From a virus, in the IMG/VR virus record IMGVR_UViG_3300028384_000582, positions 1-35,583 of that record: a DNA stretch of 35,583 nucleotides; one strand, given 5' to 3'. How positions within the stretch are numbered: the first letter of the stretch is position 1; every line of letters starts with the position of its first letter. A program made the position numbers and the translations under genes. Of this stretch, positions 23,570-30,292 are shown piece by piece. The notes beneath the pieces are model-generated. The model was given only the letters and a program-made list of their open reading frames with translations. It made no database searches and was not told where the DNA came from.

Positions 23570-23941
23570 ATGGGTGATACAGAAGGTTTACGGGTTCTTA
23601 AATGGTCAATGTTCGATAGTCCGGATTCTGAGGGTAGCGGTTATAAGTTTATGGAACGGGAACCGGTTGTTGCTCTTGACAGAGTTTGCCATAAATACAG
23701 AATTACACCTACAATACTATTAGGTTATACATCTAAGTCTGTTGCGGATAAAATGTATCTTACGACAAACGACTCCCACAGAGTCGGAATGGCGGTAAGA
23801 CTACAATGCAAACATTACCGGAAAAGAATAAAAATGATACGGGGATTAATGGAGGAAGGTGTTACCAGATTTGCTATGAGTAAGGATACTTTGTACTTCG
23901 ATACAGACCCGCTCAAACCTCCCGCTTTCTACTATTGGTGA
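23570..23941 (+). CDS. Catalytically degraded M15 paralogue of the endolysin
   Basis: A 123-residue protein colinear with the endolysin at 22397. FDSPDSEGSG (15-24) mirrors FDSPDIQGSG, SHRVGMAVRL (69-78) mirrors SHLIGLAADL, a charged helix follows in both, and LYFDTD (108-113) mirrors IHVDID. Key residues are lost: the Arg of the SGFR motif is Thr54, the zinc-binding Asp is Arg77, and the second His is Tyr109. One His (70) and the final Asp residues remain. It should fold but not bind zinc or cut peptidoglycan. It has its own upstream promoter and a hairpin just before its start. It may be a peptidoglycan-binding or lysis-regulating protein; that is inference. Confidence 0.65.
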   Translation: MGDTEGLRVLKWSMFDSPDSEGSGYKFMEREPVVALDRVCHKYRITPTILLGYTSKSVADKMYLTTNDSHRVGMAVRLQCKHYRKRIKMIRGLMEEGVTRFAMSKDTLYFDTDPLKPPAFYYW

Positions 23942-23957
23942 GAAATTGTTTATAAAA

Positions 23958-23989
23958 TTTGGTTTTTTTAACATTTGTTTATACCTTTG
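23958..23989 (+). promoter_or_regulatory. Bacteroidetes-type promoter for the recombination genes
   Basis: TTTG at 23958-23961, 20-nt spacer containing AACATTTGTT, TACCTTTG at 23982-23989. It is a consensus match and lies 23 nt upstream of the ATG at 24012. The spacer resembles that of the promoters at 27659 and 32685. Confidence 0.85.
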
Positions 23990-24011
23990 TGCACATATCA
24001 AAGTTAGAACT

Positions 24012-24161
24012 ATGAGTAAAAACCAAAAACAAGATGGTAGCATCAGCAAGGCTGAGGACATCAAACAGAGTTTAAATGATTATGAAATCTTTACTGCGGC
24101 AGACTTTATGCGGCAAAATTATTTACAACAGATTTTAAAAGACCACTTTAACATTAGGTAA
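24012..24161 (+). CDS. Small phage protein, first gene of the recombination operon
   Basis: A 49-residue protein, start ATG 24012. An in-frame TTG at 23946 would lie upstream of the promoter and is rejected. It begins MSKNQKQDGSISKAEDIKQS and has an amphipathic helix (AADFMRQNYLQQILKDHFNI). It lies 2 nt before the ERF gene and may be a small recombination accessory. No family recognised. Confidence 0.6.
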   Translation: MSKNQKQDGSISKAEDIKQSLNDYEIFTAADFMRQNYLQQILKDHFNIR

Positions 24162-24163
24162 TT

Positions 24164-24727
24164 ATGGAGAGCACATTAAGAGGAAAGCTTGCTAAATTGC
24201 AAGCCAAATTAAAAGCACCGAAAACGCAATACAATAAGTTCGGTCAGTATAACTACCGGAACTGCGAGGATATCTTAGAGGCAGTAAAACCTCTCCTTGA
24301 TGAGTTCGAGTTATGTTTGAAATTATCGGATGAACCAAGAGAGTTGAACGGGTTGATTTATATCAATTCCCGTGCAACGATTTGGGACGACGAAGGCACT
24401 ACTATTGAGTCAGAAGCGCAAGCTTTTGTTGACTTAACTAAGAAAGGAATGTCTCCGGAACAAGCAACCGGAACCGCAAGTAGCTACGCTAGAAAATACG
24501 CCCTTAACGGGTTGTTGTTGATAGACGATGCTAAGGACGTGGACAGCCAAGACAATCGGCTCAGTAATGCCTCTACAGCTAATAAGTCCAAAGGTAAGAC
24601 TAGGCTTCCCAATAGTGGTGTCGAGTTTGACAAAGTCAAAGCTTACTTATCAAAAGGAGGAGACCTATCAGCTGTTAAAGCAAAGTACACCATATCAAAA
24701 GAAGTTGAACAATTATTAAACAAGTAA
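24164..24727 (+). CDS. ERF family single-strand annealing protein
   Basis: A 187-residue protein with ERF hallmarks: KTQYNKFGQYNYRNCEDILE (20-39), AVKPLLDEFEL, and ATGTASSYARKYALNGLLLI (about 106-125) followed by DDAKDVDSQD. ERF proteins anneal complementary single strands during phage recombination and circularisation. The linker (about 135-155) and short C-terminal helix probably bind partners such as SSB. The next gene encodes an SSB-like protein and a RecE-like exonuclease lies at 29182, so the set is a recombination system. Confidence 0.85.
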   Translation: MESTLRGKLAKLQAKLKAPKTQYNKFGQYNYRNCEDILEAVKPLLDEFELCLKLSDEPRELNGLIYINSRATIWDDEGTTIESEAQAFVDLTKKGMSPEQATGTASSYARKYALNGLLLIDDAKDVDSQDNRLSNASTANKSKGKTRLPNSGVEFDKVKAYLSKGGDLSAVKAKYTISKEVEQLLNK

Positions 24728-24730
24728 ATT

Positions 24731-25030
24731 ATGGCGTTAATTAATGTTAGTCTAAATGTAGACAAAATCGATAAATCGAAAGTTATCGAAGGCAAGAAAG
24801 GTAGATATGTAAACCTTACGATTGCCACTTATGACCAGACAGATGATTACGGGAACAATGTTTCCGTTTATCATTCTCAGTCTAAAGAAGAACGTGAAAG
24901 CGGAGCATCTAAAACCTACGTAGCAAACGGGCAAGTTGTTGCGGCGGGGGAAGTGGTGAAGGCTGTAAAGCAAGAACCACAACCCATAAAGAAAAAGGTT
25001 GCGGATGATGTTGAGTGGGACTTTTTATAG
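24731..25030 (+). CDS. SSB-like ssDNA-binding protein
   Basis: A 99-residue protein directly after the ERF gene. VEGKKGRYVNL-type strands (IEGKKGRYVNLTIATYDQTD, about 19-38), YGNNVSVYHSQSKEERESG, a Gln/Pro/Lys linker and an acidic aromatic tail (DDVEWDFL) match the short SSB-like proteins of Bacteroidetes phages. The tail is like SSB C-termini that recruit partners. A strong terminator follows, closing this short operon. Confidence 0.6.
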   Translation: MALINVSLNVDKIDKSKVIEGKKGRYVNLTIATYDQTDDYGNNVSVYHSQSKEERESGASKTYVANGQVVAAGEVVKAVKQEPQPIKKKVADDVEWDFL

Positions 25031-25042
25031 TCTGTTTACTAT

Positions 25043-25070
25043 GAGAGGGCGCAAGCCCTCTCTTTTTTTT
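25043..25070 (+). terminator. Rho-independent terminator
   Basis: Stem GAGAGGGC (25043-25050), loop GCAA, stem GCCCTCTC (25055-25062), then eight T. It is perfect and strong. No consensus promoter lies between it and the next gene at 25091, so that gene depends on read-through. Confidence 0.95.
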
Positions 25071-25090
25071 AATCTTTAATTTTTAACCAA

Positions 25091-25927
25091 ATGACAGAGA
25101 AAGAAATGCAGATTGCTCACGAGAATCAACTTCTCGGACAGTATATCTTAGAAAAGTCTTATATTGACCCTAATGAGGAAATTGAATACCCGCCGGTGGC
25201 TATAAGTTGTGGAACATATGACGTAGAGACTATGGATAGTGTAGTAACCTATCCTATCCCTTTGGCTACATACGGGAACTTTAGTTTTATTCAAGCGCCT
25301 CCGAAACACAAAAAGACTTTTTTAGTTAGCTTATTATCAGCCGCTTATTTAGGCGACCAAACTCCTTACTCTAAACACATAAAAGGACATAGAGAAGGAA
25401 GGTGCGTTTTACACTTTGATACAGAGCAAGGTAAGTTTCACGCACAGCGTGTATTTAGACGGCCTTTAGATATGACCGGATTGGATAAAGAATGTTACCA
25501 TACTTTTGGACTTAGGAGTTTTTCTCACGAGGAAAGACTTTGTGCTATTGAGTATGCGCTGTATTCTTATCCGAATGTAGGCCTCGTTATTATAGACGGG
25601 ATTGCAGATTTGGTTTCAGACGTTAACAATATAGACGAGTCTAATAGAGTTGTAGGTAAAATAATGAAATGGTCAGAGGAATTGAATTGCCATATCATTA
25701 CAGTAATACATACCAACTTTAACACGAACAAGCCTACCGGACATTTGGGTAGTGCCTTAGAGAAAAAGACAGAGACTCAGATGCAAATATCAAGCATAGA
25801 AGATAGCAACTTAATGGAAGTAAGTTGTCGCTCAAGTAGAGGGCGGGGATTTGCTCCCTTCAATTTTTATATAAACAAATATAGTTTTCCGGTTATATCG
25901 GATTTCGATATTGGAATAGACCTTTAA
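25091..25927 (+). CDS. RecA-like ATPase/RepA-type helicase
   Basis: A 278-residue RecA-fold ATPase. The P-loop APPKHKKTFLVS (69-80) is degraded from GxxxxGKT but keeps Lys and Thr. VLHFDTEQGKFHAQRV (106-121), VGLVIIDGIADLVSD (Walker B, 163-177), HIITVIHTNFNTNKPTGHLG (about 197-216) and LEKKTETQMQI follow in the order of RepA- or AAA_25-type replicative helicases. It lacks a DnaB N-terminal domain. It is probably the phage helicase or a recombination ATPase; it starts after a terminator and ends coupled (TAATG) to RusA. Confidence 0.65.
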   Translation: MTEKEMQIAHENQLLGQYILEKSYIDPNEEIEYPPVAISCGTYDVETMDSVVTYPIPLATYGNFSFIQAPPKHKKTFLVSLLSAAYLGDQTPYSKHIKGHREGRCVLHFDTEQGKFHAQRVFRRPLDMTGLDKECYHTFGLRSFSHEERLCAIEYALYSYPNVGLVIIDGIADLVSDVNNIDESNRVVGKIMKWSEELNCHIITVIHTNFNTNKPTGHLGSALEKKTETQMQISSIEDSNLMEVSCRSSRGRGFAPFNFYINKYSFPVISDFDIGIDL

Positions 25928-26346
25928 TGAAGCTTGAACTCCTAATCAATATTAAGCCAATGCCTCACCAATCTGTCCGCTTCACCAAAGCGGGCATTAG
26001 GTATCAGCCTAAAAAGGTTAGGGACTACAAGTATGCTGTTTTGGCACAAGTTGTAGAGCAGTTGCCGGAGGATTTTAAAATCATTCCTAGAGGTACAGAT
26101 ATTCATATATTGGAATTAGTGTATTGTTTTGCCTTTCCTAAGTCTTTGCCTAAAAAGCGAAGAGTTGTAGGAATGCCTAAAACAACAAAGCCGGACCTTC
26201 ACGATAACCTCAACAAAGCATTGTTTGATGCTCTGGAGGGTGTTGTTTGGGAACAGGACCAAAACGTTTCTTGTATTCAGTTTATGAGAAAATGTTACGG
26301 GGAGGAGGACTATATAAGAATGGTAATTTCGTGCTTGAACTATTAG
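25927..26346 (+). CDS. rusA: RusA-like Holliday junction resolvase
   Basis: A 139-residue protein with the RusA pattern: KPMPHQSVRF near the start, the catalytic block KPDLHDNLNKALFDALEG (88-105, with Asp90, Asp93 and Asp101) and VVWEQDQNVS (106-115). RusA homodimers resolve four-way junctions left by recombination before packaging. Canonical members have a DD pair in the last block; here it is E-x-D. The length fits (about 120-140). The next gene begins inside its 3' end. Confidence 0.8.
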   Translation: MKLELLINIKPMPHQSVRFTKAGIRYQPKKVRDYKYAVLAQVVEQLPEDFKIIPRGTDIHILELVYCFAFPKSLPKKRRVVGMPKTTKPDLHDNLNKALFDALEGVVWEQDQNVSCIQFMRKCYGEEDYIRMVISCLNY

Positions 26347-26861
26347 CAAAGAATCACGACTTGTGGGTAAAGATGGTTATAGGTATGGGTGCTTATCCCG
26401 ATGTAGCTGAAGATATTGTTCAGTCTATGTATTTGAGGATACACAAATACGTTAAGGATGAAAAGAAAATAATGTATAAAGACGACGAGGTCAACCGGTT
26501 CTTTGTATATGTTACGTTAAAGAATATGTATTTATCTCATAAAAAAAGCAAGTACCTGTTCTTTGAAATTAGAGATGACGATATGGATGTGGTAGATGAA
26601 GGAAACACATTAGAAATGGAAGAAGCGTTTATACGTATTGTTAACCGGATTGATGAAGAAATAAATAGTTGGCACTCTTACGACAAAATACTTTCTCAGA
26701 AGTATCTTAAAACAGATTACAGCTTGAGAGATATATCTAAGGGAGCCGGCATTAGTTTGACTAGTCTTTTTCATAGTATGAAAACAAACAAAAGAATATT
26801 GATTGAGAAGTTTGGAGAAGACTGGCAAGACTTTAAAAATGGAGATTATGATTTAGTATGA
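26292..26861 (+). CDS. Sigma-like (region 2/4) transcription factor
   Basis: About 189 residues from ATG 26292; GTG 26331 is an equally likely start since similarity begins at LELLAKNHDLWVKMV. The segment AYPDVAEDIVQSMYLRIHKY resembles sigma-70 region 2, VNRFFVYVTLKNMYLSHKKS resembles regions 2.3-2.4, and YSLRDISKGAGISLTSLFHS forms a region 4-like helix-turn-helix. Such short sigma-like proteins are frequent in Bacteroidetes phages. It may direct host polymerase to middle or late promoters, perhaps the tail operon whose promoter does not fit the host consensus. It overlaps RusA and is coupled to the next gene (ATGA). Confidence 0.6.
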   Translation: MLRGGGLYKNGNFVLELLAKNHDLWVKMVIGMGAYPDVAEDIVQSMYLRIHKYVKDEKKIMYKDDEVNRFFVYVTLKNMYLSHKKSKYLFFEIRDDDMDVVDEGNTLEMEEAFIRIVNRIDEEINSWHSYDKILSQKYLKTDYSLRDISKGAGISLTSLFHSMKTNKRILIEKFGEDWQDFKNGDYDLV

Positions 26862-27211
26862 AGCACAATAGCGATTTTAAATTTGATTTGTTTTTAGGTC
26901 AGATAACCGAAAGCGAGATTGCCGATATATTTAAAAATAAAGCGGTTGAGGTTAAAGACGAAACCGCTCAATCTAAGAATACCGGTAACGTGTTTATAGA
27001 ATTTGAGTCAAGGGGCAAGCCTTCCGGTATAGTAAAAAGTCAATCAGACTTTTATTGCTTTAAGATTACTGAGGGTTCTTACATTTTTGTAGACACGGTT
27101 AAACTAAAGAAGGTGTTTAAGGATAATTATAACAAAAAAGGATTTGTAAAAGGCGGGGACTCAAACACCTCTAAAGGTGTTTTAGTTCCTATAATTGATT
27201 TAATTTATTAG
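26858..27211 (+). CDS. PD-(D/E)XK-type nuclease
   Basis: A 117-residue protein. Asp10 in FKFDLFLG, VEVKDE (30-35, core E31-x-K33) and FIEFESRGKPSGIVKSQSD (46-64) follow the compact PD-(D/E)XK layout seen in many phage resolvase- or VSR-like nucleases. The C-terminal part (GGDSNTSKGVLVPIIDL) is typical of the same phage proteins. It could process junctions or cut host DNA to supply nucleotides. The role cannot be settled by sequence alone. Confidence 0.6.
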   Translation: MKHNSDFKFDLFLGQITESEIADIFKNKAVEVKDETAQSKNTGNVFIEFESRGKPSGIVKSQSDFYCFKITEGSYIFVDTVKLKKVFKDNYNKKGFVKGGDSNTSKGVLVPIIDLIY

Positions 27212-27213
27212 GT

Positions 27214-27648
27214 ATGGAAAAAGATTTACAGTATTATGAAAAATTGGACAAGCGTACTAAAGAGTACAAAGAGTGGAAAGAAAAAAGGGAGGCTGACTCC
27301 AAGCCAAAAGGCTTGGGCGACAGCATTGAAAAGATTACTAAGGCTACGGGAATTGCAGATGTCGTTAAGTTCGTATCTGGTGAGGATTGTGGATGTGATG
27401 AGCGGAAAGAAAAACTAAACGAACTCTTCCCGTATAAGAATCCAGAGTGCTTAACAGAGAAGGAGTATAATTGGTTGAAAGGCCTATACGGGGTTAACAG
27501 AACAGCCCTCGACCGGAACTCTCAGAGAACATTAGTAGAGATATACAACAGGGTGTTCAACGCGAAGAGAGATGCAAGCAACTGTTCTTCTTGCGTTGTG
27601 AAGATGTACAAGGAGATGAAAGCTTATTACGATAAGTATAATGAATAA
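27214..27648 (+). CDS. Conserved phage protein with paired cysteines
   Basis: A 144-residue protein. The N-terminal coil (about 1-30) is followed by GLGDSIEKITKATGIADVVK, then SGEDCGCDERKEKLNELFPY, a helical core with CLTEKEYNWLKGLYG, and CSSCVVKMYKEMKAYYDKY near the end. The Cys pairs (CGC and CSSC) could bind a metal or form disulfides. I recall close relatives in Flavobacteriia phages without a known function. It is the last gene before a new promoter. Confidence 0.5.
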   Translation: MEKDLQYYEKLDKRTKEYKEWKEKREADSKPKGLGDSIEKITKATGIADVVKFVSGEDCGCDERKEKLNELFPYKNPECLTEKEYNWLKGLYGVNRTALDRNSQRTLVEIYNRVFNAKRDASNCSSCVVKMYKEMKAYYDKYNE

Positions 27649-27658
27649 TGTTAATAAG

Positions 27659-27690
27659 TTTGGTAGTTATAAACATTATTTGTACCTTTG
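27659..27690 (+). promoter_or_regulatory. Bacteroidetes-type promoter for the M20-like peptidase
   Basis: TTTG at 27659-27662, 20-nt spacer, TACCTTTG at 27683-27690, a perfect match. The leader contains ATGTTTAACCAAAA and ends ATTATGAACAAACA, nearly the same as at the 32685 promoter. Confidence 0.9.
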
Positions 27691-27729
27691 CGTAGAATTT
27701 AATGTTTAACCAAAAAAACTATTATCATT

Positions 27730-28758
27730 ATGAACAAACAATTATTACGAATACTACAAATTCAATCAGAGAGTTACAACTCAAAAAAGATGAGTAACTA
27801 TATTATCGGCAGACTAAGTTCTGAAGGCATCAAGGTAGAGAAAGATGTATCCGGTAACATATACGCAACTAAAGGTAATGCGGACGTTTACCCTTGTGTT
27901 GTTTCCCATATCGATACGGTACACAAAATTGTACCGGAAGAGAACTACAAAGTTGTAGAGACAGACAATAAGGCGTTTGCTATTGACCCTGTAAGTATGA
28001 AGTTCACAGGTATTGGCGGCGATGACAAGTGCGGTATTTATATCTGTATCGAACTTATGAAGAGAGTCAAAAACATCAAGGCGGTATTCTTTGTTGACGA
28101 AGAGGTGGGCTGTGTAGGTTCTAGTCAAGCAGACCTGTCGTTTTTTGACAATGTAGGTTATCTTGTTCAAGCAGACAGAAAAGGATATGCAGATGTTGTT
28201 TCTCAGCTTTGCGGTGTCAAGGTGGCTAGTGATGCATTTATGCAGGTTATCAAACCTGTAATGGACTCTTACCTCAAGGAAGAGTGTAAGACCGGAGGTT
28301 TGACAGACATACACGAACTCAAGATGAGCGGCGTTAACGTGTCCGCTATCAACCTTTCTTGTGCGTATTACAACCCGCATCAAGACAACGAGTATATTGA
28401 CCTTGACCAACTCACTTTTACTCTTGAGTTTGCTCACGAGATTATCGACTTGTTAGGTGAGGTCAAGTATCCACAGGTGGCTGAGTCTAAAGGTTACGGA
28501 TACGGATATGGTTACAGCAGTTGGGACTATGATTACCCTAAATACCGCTACGATGGTTTCGGCACGGGCAAGAAAACTCCTTACGTAAGTAAGCCAATTA
28601 CAGAAGTGGACGAGGACCCTACTGCGTGTTCTGAGTGTAACAGCAAGGACATATACGTAAATGAAGGTGAGGACGGGTTTGTGTATTGCCACAACTGTTA
28701 CAACATAGAGTATAACAAAAAATCAGAGAAATATGCCGCAGTTAAAAATAACTTGTAA
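27730..28758 (+). CDS. M20-like metallopeptidase with C-terminal zinc ribbon
   Basis: A 342-residue protein with all clan MH metal-site motifs: VSHIDTVH (58-65; His60 and Asp62), GIGGDDKCGI (94-103; Asp98/Asp99), FVDEEVGCVGS (121-131; catalytic Glu124 and ligand Glu125), ADRKG (148-152; Asp149) and YNPHQDNEYID (214-224; His217). Only about 68 residues separate Asp149 from His217, so the usual M20 lid domain is missing. A Tyr/Gly-rich linker (about 255-276) leads to a CxxC...CxxC zinc ribbon (Cys300, 303, 320, 323). It has its own promoter. It should be an active di-zinc aminopeptidase or tripeptidase. Its target is unknown: peptide signals, a host factor and nutrient scavenging are all possible. 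Confidence 0.7.
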   Translation: MNKQLLRILQIQSESYNSKKMSNYIIGRLSSEGIKVEKDVSGNIYATKGNADVYPCVVSHIDTVHKIVPEENYKVVETDNKAFAIDPVSMKFTGIGGDDKCGIYICIELMKRVKNIKAVFFVDEEVGCVGSSQADLSFFDNVGYLVQADRKGYADVVSQLCGVKVASDAFMQVIKPVMDSYLKEECKTGGLTDIHELKMSGVNVSAINLSCAYYNPHQDNEYIDLDQLTFTLEFAHEIIDLLGEVKYPQVAESKGYGYGYGYSSWDYDYPKYRYDGFGTGKKTPYVSKPITEVDEDPTACSECNSKDIYVNEGEDGFVYCHNCYNIEYNKKSEKYAAVKNNL

Positions 28759-28888
28759 GAAGGTAGAAGGAACCAAAGGAGATAAGTACGATGTAAAAAT
28801 ATCGACTTACAAATCGACCATAGAAGGGAGATTTGATAAGGAAGATATGCGGTATCTTATCGAAGTAATTGATAACGAAATCATATGA
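28733..28888 (+). CDS. Small hypothetical protein
   Basis: A 51-residue ORF starting inside the peptidase 3' end (26-nt overlap), MPQLKITCKKVEGTKGDKYD, with alternating strands and a C-terminal helix (KEDMRYLIEVIDNEII). It overlaps the next gene by 4 nt (ATGA). The compact strand-strand-helix pattern suggests a real small folded protein. Unknown function. Confidence 0.55.
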   Translation: MPQLKITCKKVEGTKGDKYDVKISTYKSTIEGRFDKEDMRYLIEVIDNEII

Positions 28889-29037
28889 TACTCAAGTGTG
28901 AAGGCATAGGCTGTCCGTTAAGGGAAAGGTGTTTTTGTTACTACGTGAAGTACGCTAGCGGAACACTACAGTCTGTGCCTTACAAGGGAGGAATGTGTGA
29001 GAAATTTATAACCAAGAAACAATACTATGGAGAATAA
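28885..29037 (+). CDS. Small Cys-rich, possible zinc-binding protein
   Basis: A 50-residue protein with five cysteines: CEGIGCPLRERCFC (5-18) and MCEKF (37-41). The spacing suggests a small zinc- or Fe-S-binding fold. I recall similar very short Cys-rich proteins in Flavobacteriia phages without a function. It is coupled to both neighbours by overlaps. Confidence 0.55.
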   Translation: MILKCEGIGCPLRERCFCYYVKYASGTLQSVPYKGGMCEKFITKKQYYGE

Positions 29038-29197
29038 CGAGCAAGACTTAATCACCGGAGTGGTGGTTAGTGAATTAGAGAATTATTATGAATCAAGGAA
29101 AGCGATAGCTTATTTTACTGCCGCAATTTCAGCGGGATGTGTTTTAGGCTTTGTGGTCGTTTACTTATTAATCCAATTATTATGTCGGATACTATAA
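29027..29197 (+). CDS. Small single-span membrane protein
   Basis: A 56-residue protein: an acidic N-terminus (MENNEQDLITG), an amphipathic stretch, then one strong membrane span (about 31-52, AAISAGCVLGFVVVYLLIQL). It overlaps the previous gene by 11 nt and the exonuclease gene by 16 nt. It may anchor a phage complex or alter the host membrane. No family recognised. Confidence 0.55.
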   Translation: MENNEQDLITGVVVSELENYYESRKAIAYFTAAISAGCVLGFVVVYLLIQLLCRIL

Positions 29198-29970
29198 CAC
29201 TATTAGACGGTAAGACTCACAGCAAGGTAGACTTGATGGCCGAGATGTATAGCGATAGTTTTTACTATGGCTACTTAGGTGAAGCCGCGTTGAGTAGTTC
29301 TGCCTGTAAACACCTACTTGAAGGAGCAAGGGCTTACGAGAGTTCTTTAAAACAAAATACAGATACAGCCGCCCTAAGAGACGGGCGGCTTTCACATATG
29401 GCTGTCTTTGAGCCGGAGAAGTTTAATCAGCTTACGGTAATAGAAGGGACAAGAGCATCTAAGGCTTACAAGCTTGCTTCTCAAGAGCAAGGCTATTACA
29501 ATGTATGCACAGCTTCGGAGTATAAAAACGCAGAAGCGATTGCAAATGCAATAGCTAAAAACCTTGAGGCTTCAATGCTTATAGAGGGGTGCAACTATGA
29601 GGTTCCAATCATTGGAGAAGTGAAGGGCTTGCCCTTTAGAGCAAAGGCGGATTGTATTGACAACGACAACAATATTATTGTTGACTTAAAAACTACAAGC
29701 GACCCTATTGCAAACTTCCCGTATGCGGCGAGAAAGTACTATTACTCTTTGCAAGCGAGACTTTATAGCGAACTCTTTCAAGTGTCTAATTTTGTTTTCC
29801 TTGTGATAAACAAAAAAAATAAAGACATTGGAGTTTTTGAATGTAGCGGAGACTTTATGATACAGGGAGACGTTCTTCTTGATGCGGCTACAGATACCTA
29901 CAAAGAATATTTTAACAAACCTAACACCCGACAATTAATAGACAATTATGTTTACAGAGGAACTTTATAA
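29182..29970 (+). CDS. RecE-like PD-(D/E)XK exonuclease
   Basis: A 262-residue protein. ATG 29182 (MSDTITLLDGKTHSKVDLM) is preferred to the upstream ATG at 29137, which lies within the membrane-protein ORF. Nuclease motifs appear in order: LRDGRLSHMAVFEPEKF (65-81), FRAKADCIDNDNNIIVDLKT (152-171; Asp157, Asp168, Lys170) and KYYYSLQARLYSELFQVSNF (185-204; the QxxxY motif). This is the RecE/YqaJ/Cas4-like nuclease core with the DUF3799-like layout. It resects DNA ends for the ERF annealing protein, although the two genes are 4.5 kb apart. Confidence 0.75.
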   Translation: MSDTITLLDGKTHSKVDLMAEMYSDSFYYGYLGEAALSSSACKHLLEGARAYESSLKQNTDTAALRDGRLSHMAVFEPEKFNQLTVIEGTRASKAYKLASQEQGYYNVCTASEYKNAEAIANAIAKNLEASMLIEGCNYEVPIIGEVKGLPFRAKADCIDNDNNIIVDLKTTSDPIANFPYAARKYYYSLQARLYSELFQVSNFVFLVINKKNKDIGVFECSGDFMIQGDVLLDAATDTYKEYFNKPNTRQLIDNYVYRGTL

Positions 29971-30292
29971 TGGAATGCGGGATGAGGACGTAACAAGAAC
30001 AGCGTACCTTCTCACTTTGTCTTATTGGTTAATCATAAAAGAGGAGATGGTCTTTGACCTACTCCTCAAAGAATATGAGGATAAGGAAATGTTTGCGGTA
30101 TGCTCTGGCATACAAAGAGCAAACACTTTCATAGACTTAAAAACCGATGCAAGACTAGAACAGATAATGGGAGATGATGCTTCATTGTACACCGACCCTA
30201 AAGTACATAAGCGAGTTCAAAGATTAATTATTAAAGATGTTATTTACGAGATTTATGAGAGAAACATTAGAGGCTTTGAAAGCCACGATTGA
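29948..30292 (+). CDS. Hypothetical helical protein
   Basis: A 114-residue, helix-rich, acidic protein starting MFTEELYNGMRDEDVTRTAY. It overlaps the exonuclease gene by 23 nt and the following gene by 38-56 nt. The C-terminal part (KVHKRVQRLIIKDVIYEIYE) is basic and amphipathic. It could be a partner of the exonuclease or of the DnaA-like protein. No family recognised. Confidence 0.55.
   Translation: MFTEELYNGMRDEDVTRTAYLLTLSYWLIIKEEMVFDLLLKEYEDKEMFAVCSGIQRANTFIDLKTDARLEQIMGDDASLYTDPKVHKRVQRLIIKDVIYEIYERNIRGFESHD

Noticed and set aside
27814-28437. 207-codon - strand ORF opposite the peptidase gene
   Set aside because: The + strand frame has full catalytic motifs and its own promoter. The antisense frame shows no motif.
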